Shown here piece after piece: positions 45,365 to 56,400 of a stretch of DNA of 64,000 nucleotides. This DNA is from a virus. Below the pieces are notes generated by a model. That model was not told the origin of the DNA, made no database searches, and saw only the letters and a list, made by a program, of their open reading frames with translations. Position 1 is the stretch's first letter. Each line of letters begins with the position of its first letter. The DNA is taken from positions 1 through 64,000 of IMG/VR virus record IMGVR_UViG_3300042503_000527. The stretch is one strand, 5' to 3'. A program made the translations under genes and the position numbers.

Positions 45365-45394
45365 AAGCCCCAGCCTAAAAACTGGGGCTTTTTT
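45365..45394 (+). terminator. Rho-independent terminator after the tube gene
   Basis: AAGCCCCAG pairs with CTGGGGCTT (9 base pairs) around an eight-base loop, followed by a T run. Confidence 0.92.
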
Positions 45395-45404
45395 GTTTTT
45401 ATGC

Positions 45405-45421
45405 GTGTAAAGATTATTAGG
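45405..45421 (+). promoter_or_regulatory. Promoter-like element before the tail-chaperone genes
   Basis: GTGTAAAGATTATTAGG follows the tube terminator by about 10 bases. The next ATG (45443) has AAAGG 5 bases upstream. Confidence 0.62.
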
Positions 45422-45442
45422 TAAAGGTATTTCAAAGGTATT

Positions 45443-45661
45443 ATGGCTATGGATATAAAAATGAAAGAGTTTATTCTCTTTCAAAATCGGCGTAAAGTTA
45501 TTAATCTATATAAAAACTTTTTAATCTTACTTGAAGATTTAAAAGAAGATGGTTATAATATCTCTGAAGATAAGTATCAAAGGCTAAGAAAAAAAGTTCT
45601 TGATTCTGGCAATGATACTATCAGACAGTTCGAAGAAGAACTAAATAATATAGATTTATAA
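45443..45661 (+). CDS. Small helical protein before the tail chaperones
   Basis: A 72-residue, highly charged helical protein (MKEFILFQNRRKVINLYKNF, then KYQRLRKKVLDSG and RQFEEELNNIDL). No family recognised. An ATG at 45449 (third codon) is an equally possible start, but AAAGG is better spaced for 45443. The stop overlaps the next start by one base (TAATG), so it is made together with the chaperone-like protein and probably takes part in tail assembly. Confidence 0.65.
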   Translation: MAMDIKMKEFILFQNRRKVINLYKNFLILLEDLKEDGYNISEDKYQRLRKKVLDSGNDTIRQFEEELNNIDL

Positions 45662-46401
45662 TGAAAACGATATACGAATTTGCAATAAATAAAGAAGGCG
45701 TTGTAAAAGAGACAGAAGAGTCTGTAAACGAGGCTGGTCAAAAAGTCACGATTACCAAAGATGTAACTACTCAGATTCCTCATAACTATTTTATCAAAAA
45801 GCCTACTAGAGCTTTGTTTGACGAAGCTGAATTGTTTTATGGCGTTAAGCTTTCTGAAGGAGTAAAAGCTGGTCTTCTTACTCGTACTCTACTAAATAAG
45901 AGATATGTTGATGATGGTGGAATTTTAGCAGATAGAACTAAAAACGCAGAAGCAGATGCTTATAAGGATTTGTATGATGCTCAAAACGAGTTGCAAAGAC
46001 TTCTTGCTTTAGAAGAGAAAGATCGACCAGATTATTTTACAGCTAAAAAAGAAGAGCTAGAAACCAAGATTACTGTAATTAAAAACTCTCTAACAGAACT
46101 AGAGGTACAAAAAGAGTCGTTGTTTGACAATACCGCAGAAACAAGGGCGCGTAATAAAGTAATTACTTGGTGGATATTATTTTTGTCATACTATGAGAAA
46201 AACGGGGAGAAACAACCATTCTTTGGTGAAGGAGATTATGAAGCCCGAATGAACAGGTATGACGAAATCTTTGAATCAGAAGATCCTCATCTAGTAAAAG
46301 TAGCTAACGCTTTCATTTACTTTATTAGTTTCTGGTACGTCGGTAGAGCAAATTCGAAGGAGGACTTCGATGTGCTAAAGTTAGAACAAAAAATCTTTTA
46401 A
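45661..46401 (+). CDS. Tail assembly chaperone-like protein 1
   Basis: A 246-residue protein. N-terminal strands (YEFAINKEGVVKETEE) lead to FIKKPTRALFDEAELFYGVKLSEGVKAGLLT, a segment like those in phage tail chaperones. A coiled coil follows at ~100-150 (LYDAQNELQRLL, KKEELETKITVIKNSL), then SLFDNTAETRARNKVITWW and a helical end. The coiled coil plus DNTAET block also appears in the next protein (LLENTCETYSGKRM), so the two are distant paralogues. It lies one gene before the tape measure, the standard place of tape-measure chaperones. A terminator-like hairpin directly follows, and no frameshift product is apparent. Confidence 0.62.
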   Translation: MKTIYEFAINKEGVVKETEESVNEAGQKVTITKDVTTQIPHNYFIKKPTRALFDEAELFYGVKLSEGVKAGLLTRTLLNKRYVDDGGILADRTKNAEADAYKDLYDAQNELQRLLALEEKDRPDYFTAKKEELETKITVIKNSLTELEVQKESLFDNTAETRARNKVITWWILFLSYYEKNGEKQPFFGEGDYEARMNRYDEIFESEDPHLVKVANAFIYFISFWYVGRANSKEDFDVLKLEQKIF

Positions 46402-46422
46402 TTTCTTGCGTTAATTAATCCT

Positions 46423-46448
46423 AGCCCCTGCGAGAGCGGGGGCTTTTT
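46423..46448 (+). terminator. Terminator-like hairpin between the two chaperone-like genes
   Basis: AGCCCCTGC pairs with GCGGGGGCT (nine pairs, one G-T) across a GAGA tetraloop, followed by TTTT. The next ATG is only 5 bases after its end, so the hairpin probably sets the expression ratio of the two genes. Confidence 0.78.
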
Positions 46449-46453
46449 AGTAT

Positions 46454-47470
46454 ATGGATCTAGAAGCTTTTAATAAAAATCTAAAATCTCTTTATTGGGA
46501 TATAGTAACTGGGTCTTCTTCATTTAAATTAAATGGTAAGACTTACTATGTTAAGCATATGTCTCCAAAAGACGCAGGAACAATTGAAGTTCAAGAAAAT
46601 TACTATTATAACAAAGCTAAATCCCAAGGTATTCCAACAAACGAAGAAAAGATAAAAGAGCTAATTAAAGAAAATATATACAACGAAAAAGACGATAAAA
46701 AGATAGAAAATAATAGACTTACTCTTGCGAATTTAATGAAAACTCGCCGCAAATTATACTTAACTAGAGACTTGGAGAATATTGATAGGCAGATGAAAGA
46801 GATAACTGAAGAAACTAATCGGTTACAGCAAAAGAAAGACGATCTCCTAGAAAACACTTGCGAGACTTATTCGGGCAAAAGAATGAATGAGTTTTATATT
46901 TATTATTCTGTATACGTTGATGAAAAATGCGAAAAACAGGCTTTTACATTAGAAGAATTTGAAGATATAGATCAAGTTGAATTATTTAATTTAGTTGGTG
47001 CATATTCTAAATGCGCCCAAAAGTTCAATAACCATAATATAAAAAGAATAGGAGTTAGCGGATTTTTCCTTAATTATTTTTACTTAGCAGAGGATAATCC
47101 CTTCTTTTTCTTTGGTAAGCCAGTTACTCATTTGACATTCTATCAGGTTGAATTGTTTGGATACGCTAGATACTTCAAAGACTTGATGAGCAAGTCTAGC
47201 GTCAAGCATCCTGATGAATATAATGATGATGTAGATAAGATTATTGATTGGTATGAGTCTAGCAGTAATCTTGAAAAATTACATGAAGATAAGAACGCTG
47301 CTTCAGGTAAAGAAACAGCGGTTCAGGCAGTTTCTGTCATGGGAGCTACCAAGGAAGACCTAAAGAAATTAAAGCAAGACAATACTGGAGCCATCTCTCT
47401 AGATGAAGCCGCAAAGAAAAAAGGCGGCTCATTAAGTTTTGAAGATTTAATCAAATTACACGGCGTTTAA
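46454..47470 (+). CDS. Tail assembly chaperone-like protein 2
   Basis: A 338-residue protein just before the tape measure. N-terminus: LKSLYWDIVTGSSSFKLNGK and YYVKHMSPKDAG. The middle coiled coil (~85-135: RDLENIDRQMKEITEETNRL) ends in LLENTCETYSGKRMNEFYIY, related to the LFDNTAETRARNK block of protein 1 at the same relative place. The last ~80 residues are charged and flexible and end with FEDLIKLHGV, which could grip the nascent tape measure. The start at 46454 lies right behind a terminator-like hairpin with no room for a normal leader, so translation must use read-through mRNA, with the G-rich 3' arm as a possible ribosome contact. Confidence 0.62.
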   Translation: MDLEAFNKNLKSLYWDIVTGSSSFKLNGKTYYVKHMSPKDAGTIEVQENYYYNKAKSQGIPTNEEKIKELIKENIYNEKDDKKIENNRLTLANLMKTRRKLYLTRDLENIDRQMKEITEETNRLQQKKDDLLENTCETYSGKRMNEFYIYYSVYVDEKCEKQAFTLEEFEDIDQVELFNLVGAYSKCAQKFNNHNIKRIGVSGFFLNYFYLAEDNPFFFFGKPVTHLTFYQVELFGYARYFKDLMSKSSVKHPDEYNDDVDKIIDWYESSSNLEKLHEDKNAASGKETAVQAVSVMGATKEDLKKLKQDNTGAISLDEAAKKKGGSLSFEDLIKLHGV

Positions 47471-47487
47471 GTGTAATTATTCTTAGG
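47471..47487 (+). promoter_or_regulatory. Promoter-like element before the tape measure
   Basis: GTGTAATTATTCTTAGG begins immediately after the preceding stop codon. A TTTAAGGA ribosome-binding stretch follows, 5-8 bases before the ATG at 47499. Confidence 0.6.
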
Positions 47488-47498
47488 TTTAAGGATAT

Positions 47499-50400
47499 AT
47501 GGCTACATCAGCAGGAAATATTCCCATTTCAGCGACATTTGCTGCCGCGCAACTTGAAAAAGATGTGTTGTCGGCGTTGAACCGTATCCAGAGCAAGAGT
47601 AATCTTTCTCTAAATACAAGAAATTTTTCTCAACCACTGGGTAAAATTACTGGTTTAGCTAATGAATTCCAAAAGTCTTTGGAAGCTTCAAATGCCCGTG
47701 TAGTCGCATTCGGAGCTTCTGCTGGTCTTATTTTTGCAGTTCAAAAGTCATTTTCCTCTTTAGTAAATACTACTATCGAAGTAGAAAAGTCTCTTACTGA
47801 TATCAATGTAGTATTAAATACATCTTCTAAGGGTATCAAGCAATTTGGAGATCAGTTATTTAGTGTAGCAAAAAATACTGGATCGGCTTTTAAAGATGTA
47901 GCCAGTGCTGCAACAGAATTTTCAAGACAAGGTTTGGGATTAGAAGAGACATTAAAGAGAACAAGAGATGCTCTTATCTTAACTCGTCTTTCTGGTCTTG
48001 ATGTCGTTTCTAGTACTGAGGCTCTTACTGCTGCTGTAAACTCATTTACAAAAGAAGCTCTCACTACAACTGATGTAGTAAATAAGTTAGCCGCCGTTGA
48101 CGCTAAATTCGCAGTTAGTTCTAGAGACTTGTCCGAAGCTATTCAGCGTGTAGGTTCTTCAGCCAGCGAAGCTGGAGTTAGTTTTGATGAATTGTTAGGT
48201 ATTGTTACTTCTGTTCAGCAAACAACTGCCCGTGGTGGTGCTGTAATCGGTAACGCTTTAAAGACTATTTTTACAAGAATAGAAAGACCTCAAGTTATCA
48301 GTGATTTGAAAGACTTTGGTATTGCTGTTACTGATATTTCAGGAAATGCTTTGCCAACGATTAAAGTTATTGAAAACTTGGCTCAGTCATTTCAAAATTT
48401 AAATCCTGTTATTAAATCTCAAGTTGCTGAACTTGTTGGTGGTGTTTATCAAATTAACATTTTAAAAGCGGCATTAGCAGACGTATCAAAACAAAATTCT
48501 GCATTCGCAGAAGCTACAAGAACTTCCTCTAAGGCAGCAGACGAAGCTATCTTAAAGAATAAAGCATTAAACGAAAGTCTTTCTGCTTTGCTTAATGAAA
48601 CAACTATTAATTTTACAAAATTTGCTACCTCAATTGGAGAAGCAAGCGTTGGACCCGGAATTAGAAAAGTTTTGGGCTATATTAATTCAAGCTTAGAGTC
48701 TTACAATGAAAAAGACGCAGAGGGAGTTGGCGAAAAAATTGCGACTGGTGTATTAAGTGGTGTTACTAATTTTATAACTGGTCCCGGTTTAGGTATTGGA
48801 GCGTTTGCAATTGGAAAACTATTAGCTAACTTTACTAAATTCGCTGGAGATGCAACTAAAAATCTTTTGGGACTTAATACTCTTGGAAGACAACAAGCTG
48901 TTTTACAATCAGAAATTGGTAAAATTCTTTCTGATAATCCCGATCTAATTAAAGACATTATTTCTGGATCTAGAACTCGCTTGCAAGTAGAGCAGCAAAT
49001 AAAACAAACTCTTATAGAACAAGCTGCTTTAGCAGAACAGATTAAAAATTCTTCTATTGATATAGGCGGTAGATTTTTAGCTTCAGGCTTAAGAGTTTCT
49101 GAAAAGAATACTATTGTTGGAAGAAGAAGCGCAGAAGGGTATATTCCAGCTAAACAGCAAGCCGCAGAGATGGTTGGAGCTATGCAAGGTGGTTATACTC
49201 CCGGTAGAGTAGTTGCTGCTCCAAAGTCAATTGGCGGAATAATGAATACTGCCGAAACAGTTAAATATATTCCCGGTTTCGCTCAACCTTATATTCTTCC
49301 TCCTCAAGGATCTCGCGCAGCAACTCAATTAGCTTCAAAATCCATGGCTAAAAATGGAATTAATCCTTACATGGCTAAAGGATTCATTCCTAATTTTGCT
49401 CCAAAACCTTTAACCAATCCTTCTTATGGAGATAATGATTGGTGGCTTGGGTCTGGTCTATCTGCTCCCGTTTCTCTTTCTCAAATTACAACTGGAACAT
49501 CGGCAGCTTGGAGTCAAGATAAAGGTTTTTATAAAACTGATGGTTCTGCTTTTACTGCAAATGATTTAAATACATTTGTGAGAAGAGGGGCTACTTATGG
49601 AGACATTAGAAAGTATGTTCCAGATAGTCTTTTAAAAGATGATCCAAGATGGAAATCTGGAGCTATATCAGATTTAAACGCTATTAGACGCGACTTTGCA
49701 CCCGGAAAGAAAATAGCAGGTCAAGAAAATATCAAAGAAGGAATTAAGCAAGTTTATGATCCTTATGTTCCTCCTGCTTCAATGCTTGTATTTGATTTAG
49801 ATGCAAAAAATAAGGAACTATTTGCAGATGAAAAGACCGAAGAAATATTAACTAAGAGAAAAGAAGACGGAAGAGCTTTTAAGATTAAATCTTATGCTTT
49901 AAATTCGTCTTCTCAAAACGAAGAAAAAACTAATCTAATTACACAAACAGCAGATTTCTCTCGCAGAACAACAAAACAAATTGCTAATTATATTAGACCC
50001 GGAGAATATTCGGATGCTTCTGTTGATGAATTTTTTAATAAGGCAGGTAAAAATTATTCTGTTCTTGCTGGTACTATTTTTGAAGCTTCTACTAATTTAG
50101 CCGCTAATTACACAAGAGATCAATCTGGTGGTGGTGTTGGAGATTTTGACGTAATTGGGGGAAATATTGGAAATGTAAGACAGTTTTTCCCCGGATTTGG
50201 AGATCAATATGGAGATTATAAATTAAGAAATAATGATGATGCTGTAAGATCGTTTATTGGTAAAGTTAAGAAGAAATTCGGCCTACAAATGGCAGAGCAT
50301 TTTAAGGCTCAAGAAAAAAAGGTAAGTCAACTTAGTACTGGATTTTCAAAAGGTTTTATACCAAATTTTGCTCAAAAAGACTTTCAAACAGTAAATACTG

Positions 50401-53400
50401 CTAGATTAATGGGAATTAATTTAGCACAAATGGATATTAATCCCGAAACAGTATTTAGAGAGTCTTTGCAAAACGCTGTCGCTCACGGTCAATCAGGACA
50501 AGAAAAGGGAGTTTTCATTGGAGTAAGCGGATATGGAAAGCCAAATGAGTTTGCAATTAGTGATGTTGGCACTGGAATGTCTCCAGAAGATGTATTCACT
50601 AAATTTTTACCATATGCTCAAACAGGAAATGAAGGAGGTAATAAAGGATTATCTGGATTTGGAATGGGAAAAGCTTCTATTTTCATGGGTTCCAAGAAGT
50701 TCCTTCTTGATACTATAAAAGAAATAAATGGTAGAAAGATAAGAACAATTGTTTCTGGAACCCCAGAAGGATGGAATAATTTCATACAAAAGGGCAAAAT
50801 AAGTTTAGATGAAACTCTTTTTAATCAACCAAGAGGTGATTTAAATTTTGATGGGTTAAAAATGTTTTGGAGAGAAGTCAATCCAGAAAAAAAGAATACT
50901 CCAATAATGGGAACCACTTTCGCTGCTTCTCCTTCTAAAGAGGGTTATATATCTTATGGAAGTTATTTAGAGAATAGAGCAGGAAAAGTAGCAGAACTTC
51001 CATTTAAATTTACTACTGCTTCTTCTGGTTTATTGAGGCAAACAATTAATACTAGAAATGAAGATCCTAGCTATAGAAAATATTATTTTTCTAAATTTGA
51101 TCCTAGTAAATCTTCAGTACAAAGAACTTTAACGGCAGAAGGTGGAGAAGTAGATATATTGTTTGATCCTCAAGGAGATCCTCAAAAAACTTATGGATAC
51201 GCTCAGATTCCCATGCTGTCAGAGGGAATGAAGTATGCTAACTATAAAGTAGAAGGAGTAGACTATATTCCTAAAAGTTTAATGTTTAATGTTAGGAGTA
51301 ATGTTGGTGCAGGTGATCCAAATTATCCTTGGAATACTGACAGAACTGAGTTAAGAGGGCCATTAGGCAAAATGGCAAAATCTGCCGTACAGGATTTAGC
51401 TGCACAATTAAAACGCGCTCAAGAAGATAGCGTTAGGAATGTCCCTTCTTATCAAATGGGTTCTGATCTTGAGCTTCTTGATGTTTCTTCTTCTTTGCCT
51501 AAAGGAACAATGGAGAGTATTGCTGGAAATCCTAAATTCCAAAATTTTGGTGCTGCTTTAAAAAGCGTTTTTGAACAAACAATTGGACAGGCTTCTGAGA
51601 TTTTTGATCCAAGAATGGCTAATGCTTCATTTAGAGGTTTAGCTGTTGGAGCTAATTGGATGGGTTTAAATACTGCTTCATCAAAAGAAGTAGGTACGAA
51701 ATCTATAGTTGAACCATTTGCTCATGTAGAGACAGTTATAGATAGAATTAGAAAGATTTCTCAAGAAAAAGCTAAACAAGGAAAGAAAATAAAATCAGTT
51801 GGTAAATTTAGAGACATCTATTCTAGAGAAATATTAGATACTGTTTTTCATGAAGCCGCTCACCAAGTTAATAGAACAGAAGGAGAAGCTCATGCTAAAT
51901 CAATGGCAAGCGTTTGGGCAGCTAACGCAGAGCAAGTGGGTTCTTATTTAAAAGAAATTCAAGGTTCTCTGACTCCCGAGTTGATGAACTTCATCATTTC
52001 TACTTATAAGCAAAACAAATCTATTATTGATGAGGGCAAAGCTTCAAAGTTTAGAGATTTCGTATCTAATTATTCATCGGGTCATATTCCTAACTTTGCT
52101 AGAATGCAATTAGGAAAACCCGGATTTTTTGGAACATTTTCTGCATTAAGAGGAAATCTAGGAGTAAAACAATTCCCAGATAACGAATCATCTACAAAAT
52201 CTAATGTAGCAAATGAATACTTAGCTTCACAAGAACTTGGCCAGATGATTGATGCAGAACAATTAAACCCAATTTTTGAAACTCCTAAGATTTACGGAGC
52301 ATTGTCAAAAGCTATACAAAAGAGTGCTATTTATAAAGAGATTTTTTCTGGAAAAACAGCACAAGAAATTTCTGAAAATTTAGACGAATATACTGGAGAA
52401 AGAAGAGGATTTGTCCAACTCGCAGAAATCATAGCCGACAGAGCTACTTCTCAAATTAATGCAGGAGGTAGAATGGAGGCAGTTGATTTAACTCAAAACC
52501 TTGGCAATATGATGTATAATCAAGTAGCTGAAGGTATCTTGTCGAAGATTTCTAGAAGAAATTATGAGAAATTACTAAAGTCTATTGAATCAAAAGACAA
52601 CAAAGATGCAGAAGCTCAAATTGACAGAATTTTAAGCTCTATTTTTACTAAAGGTGGTAAAGTTAGTATAGTTGATACAGGAATGTTTAATCTAGGAAGC
52701 GGCCTAGCTTCTAAGAGAAAATCTTCTTTAGGTAGTCTCGGATACGAAGATGATTTTAGATTTGCTTCAGGTTATATTCCTAATTTTAATCCAGTTATGG
52801 AGGCAATGAATAGAGAGATGTCTGCTGGATATTCTGCTTCTCAGGTTAGATTAGGTAGAAGCGATAAATTAAAGACTAGCTTCAATCCAATGGGATTGGG
52901 TGTTTATAATTCTACAGAAGGATCTCTTAATAATGGAATTGGCTTGGCAGAGAAAGCTGGAATAGACCCTAAGACAAAAGGAATGTCTGCAAGAGGACAT
53001 ATTCCTAATTTTGCTGAGTTTGGGGGCGCAGATGCTTTTATATTAATTGCTGCTTTTGGAACTCTTAGTACTGCTTTAAAAGAAGTTGCAGGAAGCCTTA
53101 GAACTTTAAAAGGTAGTTCTGATACTTTAATTAAATCAAATGCTTCTGCTGCCGCTTCTTATTCTCAACAGATAGGACAAATACCAAAAGACTTCAAAAA
53201 GAGTCAAAAAGCAATATCCGATGAGATTGAAAGAACATTTACAAATGTAAATAAAACGACTTTAAAGCTTCAAGGCACTGCTACTGGTCCTTTAGTAGGG
53301 AAAACAACTAGAGATCAATTTGGTATTGTTACAAGCTCTCCTGTTGCTGCGTCTCCAGAACAAGTAGCTAGATTAGAAGAGTTAAGAAAACAACAATCTG

Positions 53401-56400
53401 AACTAAGAAAAAAAGCAAGAGAAGAATTATCTGCTGCTAGAGAAGGACGAAGACAAGCGCAAGAAAATATAAGACAGGCTCAAGCTCCTGTATTTTCAAG
53501 AGCAAGTTTTGCGTCTGGAGGGCAAGCAGATAGATACGTTAGAGGGCTTGGCACTCAAATTGGTTTAATTGGTAGTGTAGCTTCAAATATTGGTGGACAA
53601 TTCATATCTCCAGAAAATAAAACAGGAAGAGCCGCAGCTTCTGGCTTAGGAGACATAGCTTCTTTTGCTGGCTTAGGGGCACAGTTTGGCCCTTACGGAG
53701 CAATAGCAGGAGTAATTTTAGGAGCTGGATCTGCTCTTATTAAATTAAAAGATGCCAAAGCTGAAGAGGCTATTGATAAAATTAATAAATCTTTGGGAGA
53801 GACAAAAGAAAGATCTGCTGAGTTTTCTGGTGCCGCTCAAAATTACTCTACTTCTTTAGAAGGTTTACAAAACGCTTTAAATGATCCTAAGACAAAGCCT
53901 GAAGCACTATTAAAGTTTCAAAATAATTTAACAGAAGCTTTAAATAGTATTCCTGAACAGTTCAGAAGTAAAGTGTTAGCCGCAGGGACGGAGATAAGTA
54001 AGGTTACTGAAGCTATTGGTGAAGTAAATAAAGAAATGGCCAATACGCAAAAGAATTTAGAGCGACAATTAGCTATCACGCAATTTATTGAAAAGCAATC
54101 TTCTTTTTTGGGTAGAAGTAGTTTAAAGCCAAAAGATCAAGAAGTGTTTAATAGATTATTCACCTCTTCTATTAGATCAGAAGATATAACTAAAAAATTT
54201 ACTGGAGAAAATGCCGCAGCAGACTTTTCTAAATTTATTGATTCTTTAAAATCTCAAGCAATTATTTATAGTCAAGAGACTATTGGGCCTTATGGTTCCC
54301 GCATAGGCGCACAACCAATGGTTAATAAAGAGAGCGTAGAAAATATAAAAGCTCAGTTAAAACAGAATACAGTTATTCCTGAAGAAATAATTGATCAGCT
54401 TGACAAAGCTTTTGCTGAATTTGATACTGTAGCATTAAGTTCTTTATTCGACTCGCTCAAAAAAGCAGGAATAGACGTTTTTGATTTCGCCAAAAGATCG
54501 AAAAACCTTGGAGAAATTTTAGCAGAAAACACTAAGAGACTTAAAGAAAATGAAGAAGTTCTTAAATCTTTAAATTCTCAATACAATAGCATCAATCTTC
54601 AAATCTCTAATCAAATTGATATAGAAAAAAATCGCGCTCAAACTATTAGAGAGATAAATAAAATTCAAGCAGAAGGCGCGGTTTCAATCCAAAGAGCTAG
54701 AGTTAAAGGTCTTTTAGAATCAGCTACTCCATTTATTAGCGAGTCTTCAAAATCGGACATCCAAAATCAATTAGATCTAAATGAGATAACTTCTAGACAA
54801 AATTCTAAAATTCAAGAGGCTTCTAATAAACTTTTAGATTCTTTCTCAAATACGATAATTAAAAAATCAGAAGAAGCTAGATCAAAAGTTATTCCTGCTA
54901 TTGAGGGTGCCAAGTCTGAAAATGCTATTCAACAAGAAAGAGCCGTCTTCCAAAATCAAATTCAGAAATTAACTCCTTTAATTGCTGAATCATTAAAACA
55001 AATAAATTCTGGTGGTAATATAGGAGATATACAAACAAATTTAATAAATAACATAAGAGGATTTTCTCAATTCAAGCCAGAAGAAAGAGATGTTCTTGTG
55101 CAAACTCTTGAAGTATCTTTTGGAGAGTTTCAAAATACTCTCGCCGAAATAAAAGCTCAAGGCGATATAGATATTCAAATTCAAGAAGCCCAAAGAGAAT
55201 ATCAAAAACAGTCTTTGGAGCTAAATCAAAGACTTTCTTTTGCTGGTGGCGCACAAGCTTTGAGTTCCACTGGTAAAGCGGGGGTTTCTGAACTTTTTGA
55301 TAATATTTCTGAATTAGTTTCAGAATTTAGACAAACTAACGTTGCTGGAAATGCTGCTCAAAGGGGATCTAGTGCTTTTAAATTGCTTGATGTATTAACT
55401 AATCAATTACAATTAAATAGAAGCATTGGTCAACCAAGCGGATTCATTGGACCCAGTGCCAGTGGAAGTGCTTTTAATAATCAAGTGTCTTCTGATTTAA
55501 ATCCTTTGGTAGGAACAGCTATTGCTGGCAGAGTGCAGCAAATAAGAGAAAGCGTAGATTTAGCTCGCAGAGTTACTGAAATTCAAATGGGTAAACCAAC
55601 AGCCGGTACTGCTTTAGGAACGGCTTTTGACCAAGCAAAAGAAGGCGCAGTTAAAACTGCTTTAGATCAAATTACTTCTCAGTTTAAGTTAGAGAATATG
55701 GGGAACTATCTTGACGTATTACAACAAGAAGCTAGATTCTTAAATGACCTAACACAAGATCAAAATTCTATTTTAGAAAAAACATTGCCAACTACTATAA
55801 ATGAGAACTTTAATAGAGTTATAACAGAACAAGTAGGCAGCAAATTAGATAGCTTAACTACTTCATTACAGGGAGTTATTAACAAATTAGGAGTTGCTAC
55901 AAAAAGAAACGCTCTTGAATCCGAAATGTTTAATAAGCTTCCTGCTGACGTATCTCCAGCAGATAGACAAGCAATATTGAATAGAATAGCTGCGTCACAA
56001 AATTTAAGAGATACAGAAGGGTCCATATCTATGCAGACTAACAACGCCGAAGCAGGAATAAGACTAGCAAGAGAAAAAGAGATTAAAAAATTACAAGATT
56101 ATTTTAAGAGTTTTGATTTAGTAACAGTAACCGGAGCAGAAGGAGCTTTTACAGAAGCTTATAAAAATTTAATTGGAGATCCATCTAAAGTTTCAAGAGA
56201 TGATTATGGGAATATTACTGGAGGTGTTAGCTATGGAAAAGGCTATTACGGGACTGGTACTTCTAGAGAAACTATAAATAATGCAGTTGTGTTGCAGGAA
56301 GATCTAGGCTCTTCCTATGAAGATCAATTAAGAAATCAAAAAAGATTAGAGCAATTAATCGCTTCACGCGAAAAATCAATTGGTCGTCCAGAGATTAACC

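Noticed and set aside
45661-46460. Programmed frameshift joining the two chaperone-like genes
   Set aside because: A -1 shift near the end of the first gene gives only a short extension before a stop, no proper slippery heptamer is in frame, and the second gene has its own ATG behind a hairpin.
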